Positions 8,385 through 16,680 of a DNA stretch of 47,548 bases are shown in pieces. The stretch lies in the NCBI GenBank assembly GCA_949127775.1, contig CASBQF010000032.1, forward strand, positions 1 through 47,548, in the 5' to 3' direction. How positions within the stretch are numbered: position 1 is the stretch's first letter; the number at the start of each line of letters is the position of its first letter. The translations under genes were made by a program, and so were the position numbers. The notes beneath the pieces are model-generated. The model did not search any database. It was not told the origin of the DNA and was given only the letters and a program-made list of their open reading frames with translations. This stretch comes from Oscillatoriales cyanobacterium PMM_0080 (lineage in GTDB: Bacteria > Cyanobacteriota > Cyanobacteriia > Cyanobacteriales > Microcoleaceae).

Positions 8385-8564
8385 ATGTCCCAAAAAAATA
8401 AAGCCCCGGTTTTTATGTTATCTCTGATGATGACGATCGCGATCGTAGGCACAGGTATTTGGTGGTTTGCAAGTCGCAGTGGCGCAAAGATCCAGACTCC
8501 ACCGCCACCAACTCGTACTCTTCCCAATGCACCAACCCCTAAACCGCCATCGTCATCTTTCTGA
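8385..8564 (+). CDS. Small membrane-anchored protein, paralogue of the binding-protein N-terminus
   Basis: A 59-residue frame whose first 30 residues (MSQKNKAPVFML to GIWWFASRS) closely match the start of the substrate-binding protein at 6269-7702. The 20 bases before the ATG also resemble that gene's upstream sequence. After the single membrane segment comes a Pro/Thr-rich tail (PPPPTRTLPNAPTPKPP) and a stop. It may be a truncated duplicate of the larger gene, or a small single-pass protein that shares the anchor. An alternative in-frame ATG at 8346 would add 13 residues. It starts 64 bp after xisI on the same strand. Confidence 0.5.
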   Translation: MSQKNKAPVFMLSLMMTIAIVGTGIWWFASRSGAKIQTPPPPTRTLPNAPTPKPPSSSF

Positions 8565-8609
8565 TAGATGCACGATTTTTCAAATAAAGCGGGTTATTTT
8601 GAACTTAGT

Positions 8610-9084
8610 TCAAAGAGGATTGACAACAAGAATACCTTTACCGGGGCCTTCGTAAATTTCAACTCTAGAGACTTTTCCACTACCGGCATAAAATGTTACT
8701 CCGGCGAGGGATCGAGATGGCATTGATTGCCAAACACCGTCTTCTGAAGTCGCCACATTAGTTGTGAATCCATCCTCCCAGATAATTGTAATTTGGGTGA
8801 GACTCTGCTTGATTGAGCAGTTGATCGATTGTGCCTGTCGTTGATTTTGTCCGAAAAAACTACATTGAGCTTTATAATTTTTGGTAGAGCTTCTTGTCTG
8901 GGCTTGAGCAACGATACCGAAAGAAGTGACAGATGCTAAGTAGTTGCGCAGAATTAATTACACAAAATTTTTACGGAAACCCTTGCCTAGCAAGCAGTCT
9001 TTATGTAATTAATTTTGTCTGGTTACTTAGGAGCAAATTTGTTACCAAAACCGCTTTATAAAATAAAGACGAGTTGAGTTTCAT
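8610..9084 (-). pseudogene. Secreted hypothetical protein gene disrupted in its signal peptide
   Basis: Starting at the ATG at 9082-9084 the frame reads MKLNSSLFYKAVLVTNLLLS and then enters a 76-bp inverted-repeat insertion, where it meets a stop. Beyond the insertion the same reading resumes as NYLASVTSFGIVAQAQT, which completes a good signal peptide with an AQA cleavage site, and continues to a stop at 8610-8612. Removing 8946-9021 and one copy of the flanking 3-bp GTT restores one frame of 131 codons. The mature part (about 95 residues) has two cysteines, a WEDGFTTNV strand and ends GKGILVVNPL. I do not recognise the family. As it stands, no canonical start codon serves the long downstream segment, so the gene is probably inactive. 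Confidence 0.72.
8946..9021. mobile_element. 76-bp MITE-like insertion, family C
   Basis: The inserted segment has inverted ends: GCAGAATTAATTACA on the left and TGTAATTAATTTTGTCTG on the right. It is flanked by a GTT direct duplication (8943-8945 and 9022-9024). It interrupts the signal-peptide codons of the secreted-protein gene. Confidence 0.7.
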
Positions 9085-9124
9085 AGGTGGGAAAATTTTT
9101 GCAAAGATAACTAAATTTATGTTA

Positions 9125-9262
9125 TCAATATATTTATATTCTGTCAATATATTTATATTCCAATACGGTTTACTTAAGGCAGATCCCCCCTAACCCCCCT
9201 TAATAAGGGGGGGATAAGAATGCTCTCAAAGTCCCCCTTCTTAAGGGGGATTTAGGGGATCT
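9125..9262. repeat. Direct repeat and compound hairpin repeat
   Basis: Positions 9125-9141 and 9144-9160 carry the same 17 bp, TCAATATATTTATATTC. At 9181-9262 there is a compound inverted repeat: outer arms AGATCCCC/GGGGATCT enclose two smaller hairpins, CCCCCTTAATAAGGGGG and CCCCCTTCTTAAGGGGG. A related sequence occurs at about 32297-32330. This stretch holds no gene. Confidence 0.75.
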
Positions 9263-9352
9263 CCGGGTATAAATAGGTAAGGACATGGCACTGCCATCTC
9301 CTGATTTCTGGTAATATTAATTACGATGCTACCGGATTTGATTTGATATCTA

Positions 9353-11833
9353 CTAAAGTTGCGAAACTCCGATCGCCCTAACTCGCCGATTTCTCTCAAA
9401 AACCGCCCTCGGTTTAAAGGCAATTCTCAACAACAGCCACAGCGATCGCCATTCTCCGGGCGTTTCCTGGCGCTTCCACTGCCCAGGGCGACAGTATAGC
9501 ATTTCGATCAAGCAGCGGTGTTGACTAATGTTTAGGCGATCGAACACAATTCGTACAGTCGGAAATTCCGCCAAACTGCACCCTGCTGTATCCCTAAAAC
9601 CAGACTCCAACTGAGATTTATCGCTAATCAACTCAATCTTAGCTACAGGAATCAAACATTTCTCTTCCATAATTTCCAGAGTCGCCGAGTCGCAATCAAT
9701 CAAATCTTTAGCAAAACGATTCTTTGTGTCACACTCAAGCATTGACTCCACTGGCGAGATACTCGATTTGACTATTGTACCCTGGGAAAAACTTCCTCTA
9801 GTAGCATATTTTGACAAAGTTTCTTCCGCGATAAAAGCATCTTTTCTGCCTTTATTCTTCACCGCAAAACCCGGCCGCTCAGTCAGAGCAACTTCAGCGC
9901 CACTTTCCGAAATAACAGTAGTTATTCCCCAAAAACTTTTACCACCCACATTCAACTGCACCACCCGGCGTAAATTGAACCATTCGTAAATATCCGGCTT
10001 AGGAATATCCACCAAAATCAGCAGTGCAATTCCCAGCATCAGCAAATTGTAAGCGCTCCAAATCCATCCCACACTTACACCTTTAAACAAATCTGTACTT
10101 TCGGATATTGACTGTAAACTACCCACATTTTTAAGTAAATGAAGGTTTAAATTTTGGCACAAACTGAATGCTGTAGCTGCGAATAAGACAATCAAAGGCC
10201 ATCCCATATTCCAGTTAAAACTAAAGCGATCGCTCGCAATTCCTTTCGGCGTTACCTTAAACCCTTTCTCAAAAGGATTCAGCATCGCACTTACCACCGT
10301 CACCGCTAAAGGGATACACTGGACGAACGAATAAACATCCGACAGCAGAGCCGATCGCGATCGACGATTTAGCCACGAAAACACCGTAACTTGCACCAAA
10401 TAGTAAGGCAAGAAAAAGTACAGCAATTCCTGGGCATTTGTCCGCAAAGGAATTACCCCTAGAAACGAATAAGCTAAAGGCATCAACAAAAACAAAACCC
10501 TGGTTAAACTCGTAAACCAGTGCAGCAATCCTTCCAGATGAGACAACCTTTGTACAAATCTGAGGCCACGAATTGTCAAAGGATTGGAATCAATAAAAAA
10601 TGCCTGAAGTGTGCCTCGCGCCCAACGCAACCTTTGAGTTAGATGAGCTTCTATATTTTCAGCCGCTAAACCAGCACTCAATTTTTCATCTAAATAAACT
10701 AAGCGATATCCAGTTGCTGACAGCCGAATTCCGGTAAAATAATCTTCGCAGACTGAATCAGTGACAAAGCCTCCCGCTTTCTGTAGGGCGCTGCGCCTAA
10801 CCACAAAAGATGTACCGGAACAAATCACGCTATCGGCGCTATCTTTGATGATTTCAATTTGCCTATAAAATACTTCTTCTTCCGGTGCGAGGACATTTTC
10901 TAAACCTAAATTTCGGGCAATGGGATCGTGGTTATAAAAACTTTGGGGTGTTTGAACGAGGGCAATTTCAGGATTTTGAAAAAAGCCAACTGTTCTGGTT
11001 AAAAAGTTGGTAGTTGGAATAAAATCTGCATCGAAAACTACAATTAGTTCTCCCTGAGTTAAGCCTGTGGCGTGATTGATATTTCCAGCTTTGGCATGAA
11101 TATTATCTGGTCTGGTTATATAATGACATCCCAGTTCTTTTGCCAGCAATTTGATTTCAGAGCGCTTTGTATCGTCGAGTAAATATACTTTTTTGTTGGC
11201 ATAGTCTAAAGCTTGACAGCCGATGACAGTGCGCCGCAAAATGAAAGCAGGTTCGTTGTAAGTTGGAATCAAAATATCTACGGACGGGGCAAAGTTGCCC
11301 TCTGCAACTGCAACTGCCATGCGATCGGCTTCTTGACGCCTGTCTTTCACTCTCAGCATTAAATACAGTTGAATGCTGGTGGTGAAAACCATTAACATTT
11401 CTAGGAAAAACAGCCCCAAACTAAAAATACCGTTGAGCGGATCGCTTAAATTGAGAGTAGCGAGCGATCGCCACAAAACGTAGCGAATGGTTAAAGCCAG
11501 AACTATGGCAACGACAACAGCACGCGACCATTTCTGTGGCTGAGGCGAAATTTTGATGGCAGCTAAAGCGGCCGAGACGAGTACAAAAGTCGGCACTAAC
11601 AAATACATTTTGCTCGCAGCAGGCACTTGCAGCAACACAGGCGGGTTTTGCTGCCAAGTGTCGATTGTGGCAAAAATGCTGCTGACATTGCCTTCACGGG
11701 CAAACCAGGCTCCGGCGATCGCACTTACGAAAGCAAAAGCTCCCAACACGACTAGCGTTGCCGCCGGCACACGCGAAATCCGCCCAAAAAAGAGGCATTT
11801 CAAGTCTTGAAGGTTAAATCTTGAAGTTGTCAT
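9353..11833 (-). CDS. BcsA/CesA-type processive glycosyltransferase with PilZ-like domain
   Basis: An 826-residue inner-membrane family-2 glycosyltransferase of the cellulose synthase type, which would polymerise a sugar nucleotide (usually UDP-glucose) and thread the chain through its own membrane channel. Visible motifs: DILIPTYNEP (186-195), LDDT (219-222), FDADF (267-271), CED in place of the usual TED (362-364), and TQRLRW for QxxRW (399-404). Membrane helices flank the catalytic domain. A PilZ-like region near residue 620-700 has RRVVQ and ISESGAEV, only partly matching the RxxxR and DxSxxG c-di-GMP motifs. The ATG at 11831-11833 is chosen because the longer frame adds 28 residues unlike a leader. 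No bcsB, bcsC or other cellulose genes are adjacent. The polymer made is uncertain. Confidence 0.88.
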   Translation of the reverse strand: MTTSRFNLQDLKCLFFGRISRVPAATLVVLGAFAFVSAIAGAWFAREGNVSSIFATIDTWQQNPPVLLQVPAASKMYLLVPTFVLVSAALAAIKISPQPQKWSRAVVVAIVLALTIRYVLWRSLATLNLSDPLNGIFSLGLFFLEMLMVFTTSIQLYLMLRVKDRRQEADRMAVAVAEGNFAPSVDILIPTYNEPAFILRRTVIGCQALDYANKKVYLLDDTKRSEIKLLAKELGCHYITRPDNIHAKAGNINHATGLTQGELIVVFDADFIPTTNFLTRTVGFFQNPEIALVQTPQSFYNHDPIARNLGLENVLAPEEEVFYRQIEIIKDSADSVICSGTSFVVRRSALQKAGGFVTDSVCEDYFTGIRLSATGYRLVYLDEKLSAGLAAENIEAHLTQRLRWARGTLQAFFIDSNPLTIRGLRFVQRLSHLEGLLHWFTSLTRVLFLLMPLAYSFLGVIPLRTNAQELLYFFLPYYLVQVTVFSWLNRRSRSALLSDVYSFVQCIPLAVTVVSAMLNPFEKGFKVTPKGIASDRFSFNWNMGWPLIVLFAATAFSLCQNLNLHLLKNVGSLQSISESTDLFKGVSVGWIWSAYNLLMLGIALLILVDIPKPDIYEWFNLRRVVQLNVGGKSFWGITTVISESGAEVALTERPGFAVKNKGRKDAFIAEETLSKYATRGSFSQGTIVKSSISPVESMLECDTKNRFAKDLIDCDSATLEIMEEKCLIPVAKIELISDKSQLESGFRDTAGCSLAEFPTVRIVFDRLNISQHRCLIEMLYCRPGQWKRQETPGEWRSLWLLLRIAFKPRAVFERNRRVRAIGVSQL

Positions 11834-12433
11834 AATGTGAAATTCCCGATCGTGTCTGCAACAGTCAGGGTTTCCTGCTGTTCCTGTTGAATCCAGTTGA
11901 AAATTGCGACACCCCATTTACTATATTTACATTTTTTAACATTCTGACAGTCAATATGATAGTTCACTGGCTGCTTGGTGGCAAACTGCTCAGCAATATC
12001 CAGTCTAGGCAAAGTATAGTAGAAGTCAGAATGAAGAAGGCTTTAGTTATCGTCGCGAGAGAAGTCAAAAGCCATCTTCCGCGTAGAGGTAGCTGTCAAC
12101 GGTCAACTGAATCAAATCTTGCAGCCTCTCAGCAAAAGGTTAGGAGGGAATGTTCCAAAATAAAAAATATTTTTGGTGGGGTGGGCACGCGAGATCCCCA
12201 TAAAAAGCTTATTGAAAATGGTGTAACATCTCAGTCCTAAGCGTTGGGCGCGGTTGTTCTCGTGCCCAAAATTATGGTCTATACAAATCAAAATAGGACT
12301 GCTATATCAAATTATAGCAATCCGTAAAGGTTAATAATTAGACGAATTTTACATCTAACTAAAGGTAGATTAATTTTATATTAATTTAAAAAAGTTACCG
12401 ATTTTGCAACACAAAAACTCAGCTATCAAACAA
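11834..12433. other. Intergenic region with inverted repeats
   Basis: This 600-bp spacer between two minus-strand genes holds no convincing gene. Near 12180-12270 GGGCACG and CGTGCCC face each other across about 85 bp. Around 12297-12322 there is a hairpin with 11-bp arms and one mismatch (GGACTGCTATA/TATAGCAATCC). The remainder is AT-rich. Confidence 0.45.
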
Positions 12434-13015
12434 CTAATCAGAAATTGCCAATTGCGAGATTGCATAGCGGGCGACAGCCAGACCAACTCTGGCCTGTTCT
12501 ATTTCCGACAATTCAGTCCAAGATTTTCTAGAAGTCATGACCAATTCTACTCCTTCCGAATCAACCTCTCGCATTGCATAAGCCAAAGGACGCGCCAACA
12601 CCTGCAAATCTTCCTCATCCCACTGAGGCAAAATATCTAACACACACTCAACCATTTGGTCAGCTAAAGCTTGATACTTAACAGTTGCGTTTTGGACGCT
12701 TTTAGCGATGCGGGATAGAAAATCTTGAGGAACACAAGCAAATTTCTCGCCCAAAGACTTTTGTAAAGCAGTCGCGAGCCAAACTTGTTCTAATTGCGCG
12801 AATAAAATCTGCGACTTCTCGGCAATATCGCTGTCGCTGAACGAATCAAATAGTGCAAATTCTTGGTCTAGCTCAGCCAAATAAGATTCTGATTCAAGCT
12901 GTGCAGGATTCCAAGGATAAGCAACATCAGTCTGAACAATTGTGGCGAGCAGTTCCATCTCAGTTTGAGTTTGCGAGTCGGAAAAATATTGAGAATCAGG
13001 AGATTGGATAGCCAT
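12434..13015 (-). CDS. Acidic hypothetical protein next to the CHAT-FHA gene
   Basis: A 193-residue, predominantly helical acidic protein beginning MAIQSPDSQYFSD. I do not recognise a named domain. It contains amphipathic stretches such as DIAEKSQILFAQLEQVWLATALQKSLGEKF and ends with a helical segment VGLAVARYAISQLAISD. The ATG at 13013-13015 is preferred, with AGG about ten bases upstream; an earlier in-frame ATG at 13157 would add 48 residues that look non-coding and has no ribosome binding site. It follows the CHAT-FHA gene on the same strand after 160 bp, so it may be expressed with it and could be a partner or substrate of the CHAT domain. That link is inference from position. Confidence 0.65.
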   Translation of the reverse strand: MAIQSPDSQYFSDSQTQTEMELLATIVQTDVAYPWNPAQLESESYLAELDQEFALFDSFSDSDIAEKSQILFAQLEQVWLATALQKSLGEKFACVPQDFLSRIAKSVQNATVKYQALADQMVECVLDILPQWDEEDLQVLARPLAYAMREVDSEGVELVMTSRKSWTELSEIEQARVGLAVARYAISQLAISD

Positions 13016-13175
13016 GATGTAATACCTAAGTGGGAAAAGGAAAATACAGAATGTGGACTCTGCCAAGTGCGAGTTGCCAGTTGTGAGTAACTCTTTTAAC
13101 TTGAGATTTGAGACACGGGCGTCCGAAAGTTTACTGTTCCGATCGCCGATCGCCTTCATTAGCTACACCCGCACC

Positions 13176-15017
13176 TTAATTCGTTCCGCAATCAGTCTCA
13201 CTGTAGCCCGAAGTTTTTGGAACCTCAATAGTGAACTCAAAAATTTGACCTTGAGAACTACCAAATTTTAGCTGAGTACCGCTGCGCAGCAATAATTCTT
13301 GGTGGTGAACTCTCACCCATCCCTCAGCCCCCAAAACTAGAGTGCCGTAGCGGGAAAAATCGCGCAAGAAGTAGCTAGACTCACCCCGGCTATCTCCAAT
13401 ACTGTTGCGACAGAAAATCTCGGCGTGTTTCTGGGAAACCCACTGTTCTCGAATCACTACGTCGTTTTCTTCCCAGCGTCCGACTCGAACCATACCAGCG
13501 GTAATCGGCCAAACCTGATTGCTAGATTCGCTAGATTTGACATTTGGTCGATCGCGCCCCCGCAAATAAGCACAAGACGGCAAACGTCCCAGCCAAGTAG
13601 AAGAATTCAAAGGTAATTCAGTTTTCAGGTCATCTACTGGTTCAGTCAGTTGACCGTCAAACTCTGGGTGCATATACAGTACGGGCAGTGTCCAAGCCGG
13701 TTGATTGAACTTGTACAGTGTCAGTAGCTGCTGTCGGGCGACGGCGACGGCGCGATCGATCGACATTCGTCCGGCCAAAGCTTGGGCAAAAGTTTGGATA
13801 AAACTCAGGGCCTCGCGATCGGCGATCGAGTCCCGCATTCCCAACACCGCCGGCACCCCGTGATGGATCAGCACCTCGGCTAAACTGCTGCGGGCGATCG
13901 CCTGTTGCTGGCCGTTAGTTGAGTCAACAAGCCTCTCCACCGCCGGCTGAGCTCCCCAACAGGCATTAAACACCGCCAGAGTCACGCGGCACCGAACCAA
14001 AACCTGAGCCAATTCAGTACCATTAATCGCGGTATCCGGCCCCAAAAACAGCAAACCGCCGTCGGGGCCAGGTATTCCGTGGCCGGCGTAGAACAGAATG
14101 TTATAATCTTCCGTTTCCAGCCGAGCAATTAGTTCCGCCGGAGTCGGTTCGATCAGAGTATCAACGCGAGTCGGAACACTGATGTCGAAATATTTGTCGC
14201 TGTCGTCGTTTTGAAAAGCACTTTCGAGAACGCCAGCTAGGGCGAGTGCTTCTTCTTCCAACTGCAAATAACGGTTATTGCCACTAGAAAATACAGAATG
14301 AGCGCTGCGGGCCGGTTCTGCTTGTCCCAAAACTAGCAAAATATTCAGCGATTCCGCAGGACGCAGGGGCGGCAAAGGCTCAACATTGCTCGTAGTACGG
14401 CTAAAAAGTAGTTGCTGCGACAGAGAAATTGCCGGTTGACCGGCTTGAGGCTGCATAATTTCCCAAGGCAAAGCAATTAAATACGGTTCGCGCAAGTCTA
14501 TACGCACTCGCAGAGGTAGACTTTGCCCGATCGCGATACCTTTACTTTCCTGAAGACTACCCTGAATCGGCCCTTCAAACAGCCATTGCCAAAGATTCAT
14601 CCCCAACTGCTGCATCAGGCGACTGCTGTAGCTAGCCGGCGGCTGCTGCGGATTCTGCTCTCCCCTGTTCACCCACCCCTCTCGACCGAGTTGGAGCGGC
14701 CCAGAGCGCATCGGTGGAGATATCTGTAGCGAGTCTGGGGTTCGTTGTTGAGTTTCTGTCAGTATATTCTGGTTGTTTTGGGGCGAGACGAAACTGCCAT
14801 CAGGATTTAGGGGCAATTCGTGAATTGTCCCGGAGGGCGAAAACATTTCCTGCCAAGCTTTCCAAGATTCGGAAAGGGTATCAGGCCACATACAGTCATG
14901 GTGAACGTACCCGCTCGGATATGGAGCTTGTAGAACCCAAGTGGCAAAATGGTTTACCCCAGAGGTTCTCAGGCGAGCGATCGCTATACTGAGGCAAGGA
15001 CTTTCAGGGCGCGCCAT
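13176..15017 (-). CDS. CHAT-domain (caspase-like) protein with C-terminal FHA domain
   Basis: A 613-residue protein. Residues about 220-450 form a CHAT domain, a caspase-related cysteine peptidase fold: NILFYAGHG gives the catalytic histidine (313) and VFNACWG the catalytic cysteine (353), and the later LIHHGVPAVLGMRDSI block is typical. Residues about 508-600 form an FHA domain: VRVGRWEENDVVI, WVSQKHAEIF and FSRYGTLVLG. Thus an intact peptidase-like dyad is joined to a phosphothreonine reader. The N-terminal third is less conserved, with a Gln/Pro-rich stretch. Residues 60-76 (SPSGTIHELPLNPDGSF) are encoded by a degenerate copy of a dispersed palindrome. The start is the ATG at 15015-15017. 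The linked acidic protein gene follows. Substrates are unknown. Confidence 0.9.
   Translation of the reverse strand: MARPESPCLSIAIARLRTSGVNHFATWVLQAPYPSGYVHHDCMWPDTLSESWKAWQEMFSPSGTIHELPLNPDGSFVSPQNNQNILTETQQRTPDSLQISPPMRSGPLQLGREGWVNRGEQNPQQPPASYSSRLMQQLGMNLWQWLFEGPIQGSLQESKGIAIGQSLPLRVRIDLREPYLIALPWEIMQPQAGQPAISLSQQLLFSRTTSNVEPLPPLRPAESLNILLVLGQAEPARSAHSVFSSGNNRYLQLEEEALALAGVLESAFQNDDSDKYFDISVPTRVDTLIEPTPAELIARLETEDYNILFYAGHGIPGPDGGLLFLGPDTAINGTELAQVLVRCRVTLAVFNACWGAQPAVERLVDSTNGQQQAIARSSLAEVLIHHGVPAVLGMRDSIADREALSFIQTFAQALAGRMSIDRAVAVARQQLLTLYKFNQPAWTLPVLYMHPEFDGQLTEPVDDLKTELPLNSSTWLGRLPSCAYLRGRDRPNVKSSESSNQVWPITAGMVRVGRWEENDVVIREQWVSQKHAEIFCRNSIGDSRGESSYFLRDFSRYGTLVLGAEGWVRVHHQELLLRSGTQLKFGSSQGQIFEFTIEVPKTSGYSETDCGTN
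14811..14832. repeat. Dispersed palindrome inside the CHAT-FHA coding sequence
   Basis: The sequence GGGGCAATTC, two bases, GAATTGTCCC is a near-perfect palindrome of the same type as the core of the family A elements at 2551-2671 and 28097-28226. Here it is read in frame as GTIHELPL without breaking the gene. Confidence 0.65.
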
Positions 15018-15125
15018 TCACAACTACCAACTTGCTGATATAGAGGTCGATCGACTTTAACTATTCGTAGTTTATCGGGTTTGGGTGCGATCGAGCGCGA
15101 GAGATTGCTTTCGGAGTTTTTACTT

Positions 15126-16265
15126 TTACCTGCCGCCCAAAAATTTCTCTAACTTTGGTACATCTACCCAAGTTCCCGTAGCATTCGACTCCTGAGTCAA
15201 ATCCATCAACAACTGAGAGTAAACCCCTTCTCTGAGCGACGGTATCAAAGATTTTCCCGCATCAATCGCTTCTACCCACCTATCTACTACTCGAATAAAC
15301 GGCGCAATTCTGCCATCTGGATAAACTTGAGGAAACTCCAATCTTTGGGGAATTTTGATTTCAGCCAAAGGTTCTCCACCTTGAGAACCCCACAGGCGAA
15401 ATCCGTGGACGTAATCTTGCTGATTGTCGCTTCCCAAAACCAAAGTACCCTTACTCCCGTAAATTTCCAGCCAATGTCCCCGCCCTTGATAAGTAACAGA
15501 ACTCAAACAAACTTGACAAGGTATTCCCCCGCCTAATTCCAACATCAACGTGCAAGAATCATCCGCATCAACTAATTTTAAATTTCCCGAATCCTGCGGA
15601 TCGGGCCGCGCCGAAATCCCTGTAGTCAATTGTCCAGAAAGCCTTTGCACCGGGCCGAACAGCCAGCTAATATAATCAAAAACGTGAGAACCTGTAGCGC
15701 CCAAAACTCCGCCGCCGCGCTCTTTTTGCGCGTACCAATTCCAAGGGCGAGTCGAAGGGGCGCGGCCGGAAACCAACCAATCAATCTTAATTAAACGCTT
15801 TTCTCCGACATATCCTGTTGCTAATAATTCTGCTAGCATTTGCCATGCGGGGATGAAGCGAAACTCAAAGTCCATTGTGGCAATTGCTCTCGAATCACCA
15901 TTTTTAACATCGGTTTGAGATTCGTTGTTTGCCAAGCGGTAAAGTTCCTTGGCTTCATTTGCTGTCAGGGCTGTGGGTTTTTCTAAAAATAAATGCTTGC
16001 CTGCTTCTAAGACAGTTTTTGCCATTTCAAAATGCAAGAATGGCGGTGTGGAAATGCTGACACCCGCTACTTCGGGGATGGCGACTATATCTGCGATCGA
16101 GTTGCAAGCGTAGGGAATATTGTGGGTAGAGGCGATCGCCTGAGCTTTGTCTAAATTCCGGTGATAGACAGCCACAACCTCTGTTCGGTGATGTGCCTGG
16201 AATCCGGGAATGTGAACTTTTTGACCGAAACCTGTACCGACTATTGCAACGCCAATTTTTGACAT
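15126..16265 (-). CDS. Gfo/Idh/MocA family oxidoreductase
   Basis: A 379-residue NAD(P)-dependent sugar or polyol dehydrogenase-like protein, cytoplasmic. The N-terminal Rossmann fold opens with IGVAIVGTGFGQ (glycine motif at residues 10-15). The family's catalytic EKP motif is at residues 95-97 (HLFLEKPTAL). The C-terminal alpha/beta domain includes WNWYAQKERGGGVLGATGSHVFDYISWLFG. Length and motif spacing are normal for the family. The start is the ATG at 16263-16265. The substrate cannot be told from sequence and the neighbours (CHAT-FHA, gshB) give no pathway. It is likely transcribed alone, since about 400 bp separates it from gshB upstream. Confidence 0.92.
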   Translation of the reverse strand: MSKIGVAIVGTGFGQKVHIPGFQAHHRTEVVAVYHRNLDKAQAIASTHNIPYACNSIADIVAIPEVAGVSISTPPFLHFEMAKTVLEAGKHLFLEKPTALTANEAKELYRLANNESQTDVKNGDSRAIATMDFEFRFIPAWQMLAELLATGYVGEKRLIKIDWLVSGRAPSTRPWNWYAQKERGGGVLGATGSHVFDYISWLFGPVQRLSGQLTTGISARPDPQDSGNLKLVDADDSCTLMLELGGGIPCQVCLSSVTYQGRGHWLEIYGSKGTLVLGSDNQQDYVHGFRLWGSQGGEPLAEIKIPQRLEFPQVYPDGRIAPFIRVVDRWVEAIDAGKSLIPSLREGVYSQLLMDLTQESNATGTWVDVPKLEKFLGGR

Positions 16266-16680
16266 AATTTAATTATTGGGGATTGGGGATTCAGTCTTTG
16301 ATTGAGAGGTCAACCGCAGATTGAAAGCAGATTAATGCAGATAGATTAACGCAGATAATTTTAAGATAGGAAAGCTTCGGAGTGCCATCTTGTTTTCTCG
16401 TACAAAAGCTGGCCCATAGATGGATTTATGAAGATATTGTTGAATAAACTGGTTTTTTGTAATTTTGTTAAAAAATTTCCTAAAAAAGTAACTATTGCCT
16501 ATTGATTTTTGTAGATTATCGAGGTATACTTTAGATAATGGGAGTGGTGACTTAAATTTTAATTTTGTCACCACTCCCATTATCTAATGGTACTTCAAAC
16601 GAGTCTCAAAGTCAAGCTTTTTGCTCTAAAAAAAAGACGTTTTTTTTTGATTTTAGGAAATAAAATTATCTAGCCCATGA
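16266..16680. other. Intergenic region with a long hairpin
   Basis: This 415-bp spacer holds no convincing gene. Near 16300-16360 there are CGCAGAT-type short repeats, also seen near 28437. The one open frame of about 80 codons is produced partly by the hairpin at 16531-16587. Confidence 0.5.
16531..16587. repeat. Perfect 21-bp inverted repeat (hairpin)
   Basis: Arms TTAGATAATGGGAGTGGTGA(C) at 16531-16551 and the exact complement at 16567-16587 enclose a 15-base AT-only loop. It lies about 95 bp downstream of the gshB stop codon on the minus strand. It could act as a terminator or be a mobile palindrome. No T-run follows the stem on the minus strand, so terminator function is uncertain. Confidence 0.7.

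Noticed and set aside
9241-9423. 60-codon minus-strand frame at the 3' end of the glycosyltransferase gene
   Set aside because: It overlaps the C-terminal coding end in another frame and continues into a palindromic repeat.
16332-16580. 82-codon minus-strand frame
   Set aside because: Its start lies within the 21-bp inverted repeat; no ribosome binding site and no recognisable sequence.
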